A stretch of DNA of 64,000 bases from Hydrogenophaga sp. RAC07 (GTDB lineage Bacteria; Pseudomonadota; Gammaproteobacteria; Burkholderiales; Burkholderiaceae_C). Each line of letters starts with the position of its first letter. Position 1 is the stretch's first letter. The notes beneath the pieces are model-generated. The model was given only the letters and a program-made list of their open reading frames with translations, was not told where the DNA came from and ran no database searches. Positions 1-9,288 of this stretch are shown in pieces. The translations under genes and the position numbers were made by a program. The stretch covers positions 744,001 through 808,000 of the forward strand of contig NZ_CP016449.1 of assembly GCF_001713375.1 (NCBI RefSeq), written 5' to 3'.

Positions 1-77
1 ACGCCGAAGCGCTGGGCCAGCGCGTGGCCGCCGACCTGCGCGCGGCCGGCGCCACACCGCCGCCGGTGGAGGTCTGA
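1..77 (+). CDS. hemC: Hydroxymethylbilane synthase, C-terminal end only
   Basis: The window opens inside a reading frame (first full codon at 3) that stops with TGA at 75-77. Only about 24 residues remain, ending in a Thr-Pro-Pro-Pro-Val-Glu-Val tail. The sequence alone is too short to identify. The call rests on position: the stop lies 4 bp before hemD, and hemC-hemD adjacency is the usual order in proteobacteria. HemC would polymerise porphobilinogen into the linear tetrapyrrole that HemD cyclises. Confidence 0.6.
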   Translation, partial: AEALGQRVAADLRAAGATPPPVEV

Positions 78-81
78 AGCC

Positions 82-942
82 TTGAATGCCACCACCGCCC
101 GGCGGCCCGAACCCGGCCGGGTGGCGCGGCTGATCGTCACGCGGCCCGCGACCGAGGCGGCGCAGTGGGTGCAGGTCCTGCACGCCCATGGCTGGCCGGC
201 CCACGCCTTGCCCCTGATCGACATCGGAGAACCCACGTCGGAGCAAGCCAGGGCCGCGCTGCAGGCCTGGCGGGCCGACTGGCAGCGGGCCGACGCCCTG
301 ATGTTTGTGAGCGGCGCGGCCGTGAGCCACTTTTTTGCCGATGGCGTGGCGCCGCCCACCGCCCCGATCACCACCCGCTTCTGGGCGCCCGGCCCCGGCA
401 CGGTGCGCCTCCTGGCCCAGGCGCTGACCACACTCGGTGTGGCGGTGGATCGCATCGACTCGCCCCCCGATGACGCCGCCCAGTTCGACTCCGAACACCT
501 CTGGCCGGTGGTGGCCCCGCAGGTGCGCGCCGGCAGCCGCATCCTGATCGTGCGCGGCCTCTCTGTGAACGCACCACCCGGCGCCGGGCCGGTGGCCGGC
601 AACGGGCGCGACTGGTTGATCCACCAATGCGAGGCCGCGGGCGCGCGGATCGACGGCTGCATCGCCTACGAGCGCCGCCCGCCGGTGCTCGGCGAGGGCG
701 ATGCGCAGCGCATGCTTGAGGCCACCAAGGCCGGCAGCGTGTGGCTGTTCAGCAGTTCCGAAGCGCTGGCCGCGTTGCGCGTGTTGCAGCCGCAAGCGCA
801 CTGGGGCGCTGCCACGGCGCTGGCCACGCACCCGCGCATTGCGCAAGCGGCGCGCGAGACCGGCTTTGGCCATGTGATCGAATCACGCCCGAGCCTGAAT
901 GACGTGTTGCGCGCCCTAGAATCGGAGCGGTCCGCACCATGA
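82..942 (+). CDS. hemD: Uroporphyrinogen-III synthase
   Basis: This 286-residue protein has the HemD architecture: two alternating Rossmann-like lobes, an opening strand (LIVTRPATEAAQW), and a C-terminal segment with LFSSSEALAAL and a TALATHPRIAQAA stretch. It cyclises hydroxymethylbilane to uroporphyrinogen III in the cytosol, for heme, siroheme and cobalamin. The family is poorly conserved, so context matters: it sits between hemC and hemX. The start is a TTG at 82; no in-frame ATG lies nearby. The end overlaps the next gene by 4 bp (ATGA), which suggests translational coupling. Confidence 0.9.
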   Translation: MNATTARRPEPGRVARLIVTRPATEAAQWVQVLHAHGWPAHALPLIDIGEPTSEQARAALQAWRADWQRADALMFVSGAAVSHFFADGVAPPTAPITTRFWAPGPGTVRLLAQALTTLGVAVDRIDSPPDDAAQFDSEHLWPVVAPQVRAGSRILIVRGLSVNAPPGAGPVAGNGRDWLIHQCEAAGARIDGCIAYERRPPVLGEGDAQRMLEATKAGSVWLFSSSEALAALRVLQPQAHWGAATALATHPRIAQAARETGFGHVIESRPSLNDVLRALESERSAP

Positions 943-2120
943 GCTCCAACCAACCCCTTCCACCCTCCACCGACACCCCGGCACCTGTTGCTGCGGTGAG
1001 CGCGCCAGCGCCGGCTCCTGCACCGGTGCGCCGTGCGGGGCAGGGTGTGGTGTGGATGGCCTTGCTGCTCGGTGCGCTCGCGCTCGTGTTCACCGGCATG
1101 CTGTGGCAAAAGCTCACTTTCACGCAGCAAGAGCTGGCGCGCCGCGTGCAGGACAGCGGCGCCCAGGCGGTGGAGGCCCGCACGCTCGCCGCGCAGGCCG
1201 AAGCGCTCGCGCAGGAACTGCAGGGCCGCCTGACGGTGGCCGAAGTGCGCCTGTCCGAGGTGAGCCTGCAGCGCAGCCAGCTCGAAGAACTGATGCTCGC
1301 GCTCTCGCGTTCGCGCGACGACAACCTGGTGCAGGACCTGGAGTCGGCGGTGAAGCTGGCGCAGCAGCAAGCCCTGCTCACGGGCAGCACGCAGCCGCTG
1401 GTGGCGGCGCTGCGAGCGGCCGACCAGCGCATCGCCCGCGCCGCCCAGCCCCGCTTGAACCCGGTGCAGCGGGCCATTGCCCGCGACATCGACCGCATCC
1501 AGGCGGCGCCCCTGGCCGACATTCCGTCGCTGGTGTTGCGCCTGGACGAGCTGGCCCGGCAGGTGGACGAGTGGCCTGTGCTCAACCAGGTGGGTTACCC
1601 AAAGCCGGCGCCCGCTGCCAAGGCCGCAACGGTGAAGCCTGTACCGCCAGAAGCGAGTGAGCCCGTGGTGGTCACCGAGCCGGTGCCCCCCGTGGACGCG
1701 GCGGCCGAAGAGGGCGGACTCAGCGCCGGCTGGAGCCGCGTCTCCGGTTGGTGGGGCGCATTCTGGGCGCGCACCTGGGCCGAGGTCACGCGCAGTGGCC
1801 GCGAACTCGTTCGCGTGAGCCGCATCGACCGCCCCGAAGCCGCGCTGCTCGCGCCCGAACAAGCCTTCTTCCTGCGCGAAAACCTCAAGCTCAAGCTGCT
1901 CAACGCCCGGCTTGGTCTGCTGGCCCGCCAATGGACCACCAGCCAGGCCGATCTGCTGGCGGTGGAACTGGCGATGGCGCGCTACTTCGACACCAGCGTG
2001 CCCCAGGTGGCCAACGCACAAACCCTGGTGGCCCGCCTGCGCCGCGACCTGGTCGCCACCGACGTGCCGCGCCCCGACGAAACCCTGGCCGCGCTGGCCT
2101 CCGCCGCGGGAGGTCGCTGA
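939..2120 (+). CDS. hemX: HemX-like membrane protein of the heme operon
   Basis: The 393-residue protein has a Pro/Ala-rich cytoplasmic N-terminus, one transmembrane helix at about residues 37-54 (VWMALLLGALALVFTGMLW) and a long coiled-coil region at about 60-140. The helical C-terminal domain includes FFLRENLKLKLLNARLGLLARQ. These are marks of the HemX family, often labelled uroporphyrinogen-III C-methyltransferase in databases although it lacks the SAM methylase fold. Its role is probably structural or in organising tetrapyrrole synthesis at the membrane (inferred). It overlaps hemD by 4 bp and touches hemY by 1 bp. Confidence 0.88.
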   Translation: MSSNQPLPPSTDTPAPVAAVSAPAPAPAPVRRAGQGVVWMALLLGALALVFTGMLWQKLTFTQQELARRVQDSGAQAVEARTLAAQAEALAQELQGRLTVAEVRLSEVSLQRSQLEELMLALSRSRDDNLVQDLESAVKLAQQQALLTGSTQPLVAALRAADQRIARAAQPRLNPVQRAIARDIDRIQAAPLADIPSLVLRLDELARQVDEWPVLNQVGYPKPAPAAKAATVKPVPPEASEPVVVTEPVPPVDAAAEEGGLSAGWSRVSGWWGAFWARTWAEVTRSGRELVRVSRIDRPEAALLAPEQAFFLRENLKLKLLNARLGLLARQWTTSQADLLAVELAMARYFDTSVPQVANAQTLVARLRRDLVATDVPRPDETLAALASAAGGR

Positions 2121-3430
2121 TGCGCAGCCGCCAGCGGGGCGCGATGCGCAGCGTGTTCTGGCTGTTGGGCCTGGCAGCGGTGGCGGTGGCTTTGGCGTTG
2201 CTGGTGGGGCACAACGCCAGCACGGTCACGCTGTTCTGGCCACCGTACCGGTTCGACGTTTCCTTCAACCTCGTTCTCTTTTGCCTGATCGCCGGCTTTG
2301 TGCTGCTGCACGCTGCGCTGCTGGCCATCGGCACCATCCGCGATCTGCCCATGCGCGCCCAGCGCTGGCGCATCCAGCAGGTCGAACGCTCGGTGGTGGG
2401 GTCGGTCATGGACGCGCTGGCGCACCAGCTCGCGGGGCGGTTCGTGCGCGCGCAGTCAGCGGCGCAGCACGCGCTGGACCAGCTCAAGTCGGTCTCGGCC
2501 AACCAGTGGCCGCGCCGCGACCAGTTGCAGGTGCTGGCCCACCTGTTGGTGGCCGAAAGCGCGCAGTCGCTGCAAAACCGCGAGCGGCGCGACGAGAACC
2601 TGCAGGCGGCGCTCGACCCGGCACTGGCCAGGGGCGCTCCCGATGCTTCCGAAGGCGCCTTGTTGCGCGCCGTGCGCTGGGCGGTGGAAGACCGCGACGT
2701 GGAGGCCGCACGCAGCCGCCTGGCCGAGTTGCCGCAGGGCGCAGGCCGCCGCATCCAGGCGCTGCGCCTGAAGTTGCGGGTGGCGCGACTGGGCGGCGCC
2801 ACGGCCGAAGCCCTGGAGACCGCGCGCCTGCTCGCCAAACACAAGGCGTTTTCGCCCGACACGGCGCGCAGCATCGTGCGCGGGCTGGTGCTCGACGCCC
2901 TGCGCGAAGCCCACGACATGGCCCAACTCGAGGTGGTGTTGAACGGTCTGGACGCCAGCGAGCGCGCGATGCCCGAGCTGGCACTGGCCGCGGCACGGCG
3001 CGGCAACCAGCTCGTGCTGCAACACGAGGACACCGACAGCGACGAAGCCCGCGCGGTGGCGCAGCGCCTGCGCGCGTGGCTGGAGCCGCTGTGGCAGCAG
3101 TTCGACACGCTTGAAGCGGGTCAGCAGCGGCAACTCGTCACGGCCTTCGAGCCCGGGCTGCCGCAACTCGACAGTGCCTGGCTCGCGCGGCTGGAACAGC
3201 AGCAACGAATGTCACCCAACAACGCCTTGCTGCAGTACCTCGCCGGGCAGGCTTTCATGCAGCGCCAGCTCTGGGGCAAGGCCAGCCAGTTGCTCACGCA
3301 GGCCAGCCATGGCCTGCGTGACGCCGCGCTGCTGCGCCGCACCTGGCGGTCGCTGGCCCGCCTGGCCGAAGAGCGCGGGGACGAGGCGGCGGCACAAGCG
3401 GCCTGGAAACAAGCGGCTCTGCTCGACTGA
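2120..3430 (+). CDS. hemY: HemY-like heme biosynthesis TPR membrane protein
   Basis: The start is ATG at 2120, overlapping the TGA of hemX, giving 436 residues. Two transmembrane helices lie near the N-terminus, at about residues 8-28 and 43-66, and are followed by a long alpha-helical TPR-like region rich in Ala/Leu/Arg. That is the HemY_N plus TPR layout of the proteobacterial HemY, which is unrelated to the Bacillus protoporphyrinogen oxidase of the same name. It probably scaffolds late heme enzymes at the inner membrane (family inference). It is the last gene of the hem cluster, followed directly by a strong terminator. Confidence 0.88.
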   Translation: MRSRQRGAMRSVFWLLGLAAVAVALALLVGHNASTVTLFWPPYRFDVSFNLVLFCLIAGFVLLHAALLAIGTIRDLPMRAQRWRIQQVERSVVGSVMDALAHQLAGRFVRAQSAAQHALDQLKSVSANQWPRRDQLQVLAHLLVAESAQSLQNRERRDENLQAALDPALARGAPDASEGALLRAVRWAVEDRDVEAARSRLAELPQGAGRRIQALRLKLRVARLGGATAEALETARLLAKHKAFSPDTARSIVRGLVLDALREAHDMAQLEVVLNGLDASERAMPELALAAARRGNQLVLQHEDTDSDEARAVAQRLRAWLEPLWQQFDTLEAGQQRQLVTAFEPGLPQLDSAWLARLEQQQRMSPNNALLQYLAGQAFMQRQLWGKASQLLTQASHGLRDAALLRRTWRSLARLAEERGDEAAAQAAWKQAALLD

Positions 3431-3446
3431 ACACCACGGCCCACCG

Positions 3447-3486
3447 CCCAAAAAGAAAAGCGCCCTCGGGCGCTTTTCTTTTTGGG
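3447..3486. terminator. Bidirectional rho-independent terminator
   Basis: A long, nearly perfect hairpin (A-rich arm, then GCGCC, a short loop, GGCGC, then a T-rich arm) lies between convergent hemY and rne. Because each arm carries an A-run or T-run, it can end transcripts from both strands. Confidence 0.9.
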
Positions 3487-3529
3487 GGGATGCACCGTCA
3501 GGCGCGGGGCGCCTGACGGTGATGACCGA

Positions 3530-6500
3530 TCAGCGTGCCTCGAACGGCAGCTGCATGTCGCGCAGATCCTTGCGCGTTTCCACCAGCACCAACGGGCCGT
3601 CGTCCAGCACCACCGCCGGCTTGGGCTCGCGCGGCACGTGCACGGGCTTGGGCTCGGCAGCGATCGCGGCTTGGACCTGGGCCACCTTGTCGGCGTTGGA
3701 GTTGACCCACTCCAGACCGCTGGCCTGGGCAACCTGCTGCATCGCGTCCAAGGGCAGCGTGAAGCTGCCCACCTTGGGCAGACCACGGGCTGCGGGGGCT
3801 TCTGCCACCACCGGTGCGGCGGGCTTCGCAGCCGGCGCTGGTGCTGCCACCGGTGCCGGTGCGGCCACAGGAGCCGCGACCGCTGCCATCACGGCGGGTG
3901 CCATGACCGGTGCCGGGGCGGCCTGCTCCATCACCGGCGCAGCGACAGGCGCTGCAACGGGTGCAGGCGCGGCCAGGGGGGGCTCGTTCACCACTGGTGC
4001 GGGCGCTGCATCCACCGGCAGGCTGAAGTAGCTGCGCGTGGGGGCTTCGTCCATCGGCTCTGCCGAAACCACCGGCGTCGAAGCGGCGGCAAAAGCCACT
4101 TCGCTCGCAGGCATCTCGGCGGGCGTCTCACCCTCGGCGCCTTCGGGGGCACCGTTGGCATCACGCGGGCCGCGCTCGCGGCGGTCGCGGCCATAACGGT
4201 CTCGGCTGCGGCGTTCGCGCGGGGCGCGTGGTGCGCCGTCGCCGCCTTCAGGCATCTCGCTTTCCCGGGCTGCTTCGGGGTTGTCGCCCGCGTCTTGCGC
4301 CACGGGAGCTGCATCGTTCTGCGTCACCGGGGCCTGGCCTTCGGCGCCTTCGGCCGGGCGGCGGCGGTTCTCGCCACCGCGACCGCCTCGACCACGGCGC
4401 TGGTTGTCGCCGCCTTCGGAGGCTTCGCCCGGTGCGTTGACCGGCGCGCCGTTCACCAGTTCGGCCGGCGCTGCGCCGTCCACCGGTGCGGCGTCGCGGC
4501 GGTTGTCGCGGCGACCATCGCCTCGGCGACCTTCACCCCGTTCGCCACGGCCTTCACCACGCGGTTCGCCCCGGCCTTCGCCGCGGCCTTCAGCGCGGGG
4601 CTCGCCACGCGCTTCGTTGCGGCCTTCGCCACGCGGCTCACCTCGGCCTTCGCCCCTGCGACCCTCGCCTCGGCCTTCAGCACGGCCTTCCGGACGTCCT
4701 TCCACACGGCCTTCGGCGCGCGGTTCGCGGCCTTCCACCGGACGGCCTTCGCGGCCGCCGTCACGGCCACCACGGCCGCCTTCACGACCACCTTCACGCT
4801 GACCACGGCCTTCGGCGCCACCACGTCCACCGCGGCTGCGGCCATCACGACCGCCTTCGCGACCACCTTCACGCGGACCACGGCCATCGGCACGCTCTTC
4901 ACGAGCACCCGGCTTGGCGGCCGGCGCGGCCACGGCGGGCTTCGGTGCCACGGGCGGGGCGTCGGCACCACCGAACAGGCTCTTGAGCCAGCCGAAGAAG
5001 CCTTTTTCAGCCGGTGCAGCAGCCACGGGAGCGGCCGCTGCCTTGGCGACCACGGGCGCCGCAACCGGTGCCACCACCTCGGGGCGGGGTGCCGCCACGG
5101 GTGCCGGACCATCGGGCAACACGCCCTTGATCACCGGCTCTTGTTTGTTGGTGCGTTCCTGGCTGCGGCGGGTGAAGCCGGTGGCTTCGTCCGGCTCGTC
5201 GGCCAGTTTGTAGCTGGCGTCCAGGTTGTCCAGGCGCGGATCGTCGTGCTTCAGGCGCTCGAGCTTGTAGTTGGGCGTGTCCAGCGACTTGTTGGGCACC
5301 AGCAGCACACTGATGCGCTGCTTGAGTTCGATCTTGGTGATCTCGGTGCGCTTCTCGTTGAGCAGGAAGCTGGCCACTTCAACCGGCACCTGCACCAGCA
5401 CGGCGGCTGTGCTGTCCTTGAGCGACTCTTCCTGGATGATGCGCAGGATCTGCAGCGCCGACGACTCGGTGTCGCGGATGTGGCCCGAGCCACCGCAGCG
5501 AGGGCAGGGGATGGACGAACCTTCGTTCAGCGCGGGCTTGAGGCGCTGACGGCTCATTTCCAGCAGGCCGAACTTGCTGATGGCGCCGAACTGCACACGG
5601 GCGCGGTCCTGGCGCAGCGCGTCGCGCAGGCGGTTTTCCACGTCGCGCCGGTTCTTCGACTCGTCCATGTCGATGAAGTCGATCACGATCAGGCCACCCA
5701 GGTCGCGCAGGCGGGCCTGGCGGGCCACTTCGTCGGCCGCTTCCAGGTTGGTGCGGGTGGCGGTGTCTTCGATGTCGCCGCCCTTGATGGAGCGGGCCGA
5801 GTTCACGTCCACCGCCACCAGCGCTTCGGTCTGGTCGATCACGATCGCGCCGCCGCTGGGCAGCTGCACGGTGCGGCTGTAGGCGGTTTCGATCTGGTGT
5901 TCGATCTGGAAGCGCGAGAACAGCGGTGCGTCGTCGCGGTAGCGCTTCACGCGATGGCCGTGCTCGGGCATCACGTGGCTCATGAACTGGTGCGCCTGTT
6001 CAAAGATGTCGTCGGTGTCGATCAGGATCTCGCCGATGTCGCCGTTGAAGTAGTCGCGGATGGCGCGGATCACCAGGCTCGATTCCTGGTAGATCAGGTA
6101 GGCGCCCTTGCCGCCCTGGGCTGCGCCGTCAATGGCGTTCCACAGCTTGAGCAGGTAGTTCAGGTCCCACTGCAGTTCGGGCGCGTCGCGGCCGATGCCG
6201 GCGGTGCGCGCGATGATGCTCATGCCGTTTGGGTACTCAAGCTGGTCCAGCGCCTGCTTGAGTTCCTGGCGGTCTTCGCCCTCGATGCGACGGCTCACGC
6301 CACCGCCGCGCGGGTTGTTCGGCATCAGCACCACGTAGCGGCCGGCCAGGCTCACGAACGTGGTGAGGGCGGCGCCCTTGTTGCCGCGTTCTTCTTTCTC
6401 CACCTGGACCAGCAGTTCCTGGCCTTCCTTGATGACGTCGTTGATGCGGGCCTGGTTGACCGGCACACCCGCGGCGAAATACTGGCGCGAGATTTCCTTG

Positions 6501-6709
6501 AACGGCAGGAAGCCGTGGCGGTCTTCGCCGTAGTCCACGAAGCAGGCTTCCAGCGAGGGCTCGACGCGCGTGACGACGGCCTTGTAGATGTTGCCCTTGC
6601 GCTGTTCGCGCCCTTCGATTTCGATTTCGTAGTCGAGCAGTTTTTGCCCGTCCACAATGGCCAGCCGGCGCTCTTCGGCCTGCGTGGCGTTGATCAGCAT
6701 GCGTTTCAT
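3530..6709 (-). CDS. rne: Ribonuclease E
   Basis: This 1059-residue endoribonuclease organises mRNA decay and rRNA/tRNA processing at the inner membrane. Residues 1-415 hold the S1 domain and catalytic core: Asp301 (AVDVNSARS) and Asp344 (VIDFIDMDE) match the E. coli magnesium ligands, and Cys402-x2-Cys405 (CPRCGG) is the zinc-link. Residues 571-580 ([10 protein letters not shown]) form an amphipathic helix like the membrane anchor. Residues 603-738 are an Arg/Gly/Glu-rich disordered RNA-binding tract; the tail to 1059 is Ala/Pro-rich. I chose ATG at 6709 ([10 protein letters not shown], the conserved start, with AAGGA upstream) over a longer reading from 6736. The long untranslated leader suggests RNase E autoregulation as in E. 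coli. Confidence 0.97.
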   Translation of the reverse strand: MKRMLINATQAEERRLAIVDGQKLLDYEIEIEGREQRKGNIYKAVVTRVEPSLEACFVDYGEDRHGFLPFKEISRQYFAAGVPVNQARINDVIKEGQELLVQVEKEERGNKGAALTTFVSLAGRYVVLMPNNPRGGGVSRRIEGEDRQELKQALDQLEYPNGMSIIARTAGIGRDAPELQWDLNYLLKLWNAIDGAAQGGKGAYLIYQESSLVIRAIRDYFNGDIGEILIDTDDIFEQAHQFMSHVMPEHGHRVKRYRDDAPLFSRFQIEHQIETAYSRTVQLPSGGAIVIDQTEALVAVDVNSARSIKGGDIEDTATRTNLEAADEVARQARLRDLGGLIVIDFIDMDESKNRRDVENRLRDALRQDRARVQFGAISKFGLLEMSRQRLKPALNEGSSIPCPRCGGSGHIRDTESSALQILRIIQEESLKDSTAAVLVQVPVEVASFLLNEKRTEITKIELKQRISVLLVPNKSLDTPNYKLERLKHDDPRLDNLDASYKLADEPDEATGFTRRSQERTNKQEPVIKGVLPDGPAPVAAPRPEVVAPVAAPVVAKAAAAPVAAAPAEKGFFGWLKSLFGGADAPPVAPKPAVAAPAAKPGAREERADGRGPREGGREGGRDGRSRGGRGGAEGRGQREGGREGGRGGRDGGREGRPVEGREPRAEGRVEGRPEGRAEGRGEGRRGEGRGEPRGEGRNEARGEPRAEGRGEGRGEPRGEGRGERGEGRRGDGRRDNRRDAAPVDGAAPAELVNGAPVNAPGEASEGGDNQRRGRGGRGGENRRRPAEGAEGQAPVTQNDAAPVAQDAGDNPEAARESEMPEGGDGAPRAPRERRSRDRYGRDRRERGPRDANGAPEGAEGETPAEMPASEVAFAAASTPVVSAEPMDEAPTRSYFSLPVDAAPAPVVNEPPLAAPAPVAAPVAAPVMEQAAPAPVMAPAVMAAVAAPVAAPAPVAAPAPAAKPAAPVVAEAPAARGLPKVGSFTLPLDAMQQVAQASGLEWVNSNADKVAQVQAAIAAEPKPVHVPREPKPAVVLDDGPLVLVETRKDLRDMQLPFEAR
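4496..4903 (-). repeat. Arg/Gly-rich low-complexity repeat tract inside rne
   Basis: About 400 bp encode degenerate repeats of [14 protein letters not shown] and similar units (residues 603-738 of RNase E). The DNA is an imperfect tandem array of units resembling GGCCTTCGCC. It explains the long open frames on the opposite strand here. Confidence 0.8.
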
Positions 6710-7263
6710 GATGCGATTTCCTTCGTTCAAACACACAAGGACGCCCGGGTCGGAAGACCACAGGCGTCAACTCGCCGTGAACCAGCGGAAAAAGCGAACG
6801 GGGGAGGAATTGCCGGAGAGCCGATGACCCGCGGTTCGGGGAAGGCGTTCAACACAGGCAGGCACCGAGGTGCCGCGTCGAACCGCCAGGTCAGGGCGTA
6901 GGCGCGTGGAGTTGGGTGAGCAGGGAAGGCTGGATGGCTGTCAATGACATGGATCTGGCCGGGTTATCTCTGTGTTCACTTTGTCCTCGGCCAGCTTCAC
7001 GTTGGAAAGCTGGTCGATTGGGGTATTCCGTAATCGGGTTCGCTGTTTTCATCAACCGGTTCGCCCGCGGCGTCGACCGGACCTTGACCGCACCAGGATT
7101 CCACGGGGAATGACTGCGGGTGCGGCGGGGGGGGCCGGGTGCTGCGGGTGGCAACCATCTCGCGTCGGTCTCCTGCTTTGTCGTGCCGGGAGGTCTGCGC
7201 CGTCAGTGCGTGCCTTAAACTCAAGGCAAATCAATCACTTACGGCACGTGACGCGAGTGACGC
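6710..7263 (-). other. Long untranslated leader of rne; no gene seen
   Basis: About 550 bp separate the rne start from the best rne promoter. No convincing coding sequence lies here: the short frames on both strands lack family features and ribosome sites. In E. coli a long structured rne leader senses RNase E activity. The position and length here suggest a comparable leader, but I have not shown conserved structure. Confidence 0.5.
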
Positions 7264-7268
7264 ATTAT
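7239..7268 (+). promoter_or_regulatory. Candidate rluC promoter
   Basis: TTACGG at 7239-7244 and CATTAT at 7263-7268 are separated by 18 bp, about 70 bp before the rluC start. The match to the sigma70 consensus is moderate. It overlaps the rne -10 on the other strand. Confidence 0.35.
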
Positions 7269-7269
7269 A
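7264..7269 (-). promoter_or_regulatory. Candidate rne promoter, perfect -10 box
   Basis: A perfect TATAAT is read on the minus strand, pointing at rne. The -35 region about 17 bp further upstream (near CACCAA) is weak. The opposite strand offers a weaker promoter for rluC over the same bases. Confidence 0.45.
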
Positions 7270-7336
7270 GACAGCCATCCACCGCGTTGGTGTCCTATTT
7301 CCCCTCGCTTTCCCTCGATTCCCCCCTCGATTTCCT

Positions 7337-8341
7337 GTGAGTCAGCTCCCAACACCCCCAGCCGCCGCCGTGCGGCACCTCACGGTGGACGAAGAGTCGA
7401 CCGGGCAGCGGCTCGACAATTTCCTGATCCGCGAACTCAAGGGTGTCCCCAAAACCCACATTTACCGCATCATCCGCTCGGGCGAGGTGCGACGGAACAA
7501 GGGCCGGGTGGGGGCCGATGACCGGGTGCAGGCCGGTGATGTGTTGCGCATCCCGCCGATTCGCGTGTCGGAGCGCGCTGAAGAAAAACGGCTCAATCCC
7601 GCACCTGCGCGGCGATTCCCGGTGGTGTTTGAAGACGAGGCATTTCTCGCCATCGACAAACCTGCCGGCGTGGCGGTGCACGGCGGCAGCGGGGTGAGTT
7701 TTGGTGTCATTGAGCAAATGCGCCAGGCGCGGCCGGAGGCCCGTTTGCTCGAATTGGTGCACCGCCTCGACCGCGAAACCAGCGGCCTGCTGCTGATTGC
7801 GAAGAAGAAGAGCGCGCTCAAGGCCTTGCAGGATCAATTTCGCGAACGGGAAACCGGCAAGACCTATCTGGCGCTGGTCAAAGGCGCTTGGCCGGCGCGA
7901 CTGAAAGTGCTGGATCAGCCATTGCACAAATACCTGCTGGCCGACGGCGAGCGACGGGTCAAGGTGACCACCAAGGAAGATCCCGATGGCATGCATTCGG
8001 TCAGTCTGGTCAAGGTGGCGGCCCGCATTCCGGCACCGCTGGCCTTGTCTGCTGTGCTGCCCGAAGGCCTGAGCCTGCTGGAAGTGACCATCAAAACCGG
8101 GCGCACACACCAGATCCGCGTGCACCTTTCGCATGCCGGGCATCCGATTGCGGGTGATGACAAATACGGCGATTTCGAACTCAACCGGCAATTGGCGCGC
8201 GCGGGATTGAAGCGCATGTTTCTGCACGCCTGGCGCCTGCGATTGAACCATCCGGTAACAAATGCATCGATTGAGTTCATGGCGGAACTGCCAGCCGAAC
8301 TGAAGGCTTGGGCGCAACCCGTTCCGGAAAAACGCGATTAG
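7337..8341 (+). CDS. rluC: 23S rRNA pseudouridine synthase RluC
   Basis: This 334-residue enzyme has an N-terminal S4 RNA-binding domain (about residues 20-80) and the RluA-family catalytic motif HRLDRETSG, with Asp145 as nucleophile. A C-terminal GRTHQIRVHL motif is also present. RluC converts three uridines in helix 71-75 of 23S rRNA to pseudouridine. The start is GTG at 7337, and no better ATG is present. Divergence from rne is a conserved arrangement in proteobacteria, which supports RluC over RluD. Confidence 0.93.
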   Translation: MSQLPTPPAAAVRHLTVDEESTGQRLDNFLIRELKGVPKTHIYRIIRSGEVRRNKGRVGADDRVQAGDVLRIPPIRVSERAEEKRLNPAPARRFPVVFEDEAFLAIDKPAGVAVHGGSGVSFGVIEQMRQARPEARLLELVHRLDRETSGLLLIAKKKSALKALQDQFRERETGKTYLALVKGAWPARLKVLDQPLHKYLLADGERRVKVTTKEDPDGMHSVSLVKVAARIPAPLALSAVLPEGLSLLEVTIKTGRTHQIRVHLSHAGHPIAGDDKYGDFELNRQLARAGLKRMFLHAWRLRLNHPVTNASIEFMAELPAELKAWAQPVPEKRD

Positions 8342-8342
8342 A

Positions 8343-8356
8343 ATGCAGGCCTGCAT
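8343..8356. promoter_or_regulatory. 14-bp perfect palindrome upstream of the H-NS gene
   Basis: ATGCAGGCCTGCAT is perfectly self-complementary and begins 2 bp after the rluC stop, about 57 bp before the H-NS start. It could be an operator or a chance palindrome; I cannot assign a binding protein. Confidence 0.3.
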
Positions 8357-8412
8357 CGGCAGAGTGCAATCAATCGTTCCGATCCGTTTCCAACTTCAAC
8401 AAGGATTTCTCA

Positions 8413-8718
8413 ATGGCAAGCTATTCCGAACTCATGGCGCAAGCGCAAACCCTGATGGCCCAGGCCGAGCAGGCGCGCAAAGACGAACTTGCTTCCGTGA
8501 TTGCCGACATCAAGGCCAAAATGAAGCAATTCGGCATTTCGGTGGCCGATCTGGGCGGCACGACCGGCAGCAAAAAACCGGCCAAATCCAAATCGGTGTC
8601 GGCGCCGAAATACCGCGGCCCGAACGGCGAACTCTGGGCCGGTGGTCCAGGCCGCAAACCCGAGTGGGTGCGCGCTGTGTTGGCGTCGGGCAAAAGCGTT
8701 GACGACTACCTGATCTGA
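8413..8718 (+). CDS. H-NS family nucleoid protein
   Basis: The 101-residue protein has an N-terminal helical oligomerisation region (residues 1-45, rich in Ala, Gln and Lys), a basic linker (KKPAKSKS) and a C-terminal DNA-binding domain. That domain carries YRGPNGELWAGGPGRKPEWV, the short H-NS core seen in Burkholderiales H-NS proteins. It would bind curved or AT-rich DNA and silence genes. The start is set by AAGGA at 8401 with ATG at 8413. A hairpin terminator follows, so it is probably a single-gene transcript. Confidence 0.9.
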   Translation: MASYSELMAQAQTLMAQAEQARKDELASVIADIKAKMKQFGISVADLGGTTGSKKPAKSKSVSAPKYRGPNGELWAGGPGRKPEWVRAVLASGKSVDDYLI

Positions 8719-8739
8719 TCCGCCCCAAACGCGAACCCG

Positions 8740-8770
8740 CAAAACCCGCCTGTGGCGGGTTTTGTTTTTT
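8740..8770 (+). terminator. Rho-independent terminator after the H-NS gene
   Basis: A stem AAACCCGCC / GGCGGGTTT with a short loop is followed by TTGTTTTTT, 20 bp after the stop codon. Confidence 0.88.
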
Positions 8771-8814
8771 CGGGCTTGCCTTTCGGTTGGGTCCGGCTCG
8801 TTATCCTTGGCGCC

Positions 8815-9288
8815 ATGTTCAAGATTCTCCTCGTCTGCATGGGCAACATCTGCCGCTCTCCCCTGGCCGCCAGCGTGATGCACGCCGAGGTGGCGCGCCG
8901 GCAACTGGCCGATCGGGTGGCGCTGGACTCGGCCGGCACCTTGGGTGCCCACCAGGGTGAAAAGGCGGATCGGCGGGCCGTGGCACTGGCTCAGGAGCGG
9001 GGTTACGACCAGATCCTCCGGGAGCGGGCGCGCAAGGTCATTGACGAAGACTTCGATCGTTTTGACCTGATCCTCGCCATGGACCGGGACAACCTCGGTC
9101 AGTTGCAGCGCATCTGCCCTGAACACCACCAGCACAAGCTGCATCTGTTTCTGGAATACGCGGGGGTCGAGGAGCGCAGCGAGGTGCCGGACCCTTATTA
9201 CGGCAACGCGGCCGGCTTCGAGACGGTGCTTCGTCTGTGCGAGCAGGGCGTGGATGGCGTGCTCAGGCGGGTGGTTCAGACCTGGTGA
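8815..9288 (+). CDS. Low-molecular-weight protein tyrosine phosphatase
   Basis: The 157-residue protein begins MFKILLVCMGNICRSPLA, containing the C-x5-R-S phosphate loop (Cys8 nucleophile, Arg14). The general-acid aspartate lies in VPDPYYG near the C-terminus. It removes phosphate from phosphotyrosine, often on capsule-polymerising kinases, or may act like an arsenate reductase relative. I chose ATG at 8815 because the fold starts at MFKILL; a longer frame from 8752 runs back into the terminator. It ends overlapping the convergent epimerase gene by 13 bp; sugar-nucleotide metabolism next door hints at polysaccharide control. Confidence 0.92.
   Translation: MFKILLVCMGNICRSPLAASVMHAEVARRQLADRVALDSAGTLGAHQGEKADRRAVALAQERGYDQILRERARKVIDEDFDRFDLILAMDRDNLGQLQRICPEHHQHKLHLFLEYAGVEERSEVPDPYYGNAAGFETVLRLCEQGVDGVLRRVVQTW

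Noticed and set aside
3482..6901. Plus-strand open frame of about 1139 codons opposite rne
   Set aside because: It is antisense to a certain RNase E gene, has a composition typical of a GC-rich shadow frame (Ala/Thr/Arg and His/Arg runs) and no ribosome site or family motif.
8308..8412. N-terminal extension of the H-NS gene
   Set aside because: It overlaps the rluC end and the fold begins at MASYSELM with AAGGA upstream.
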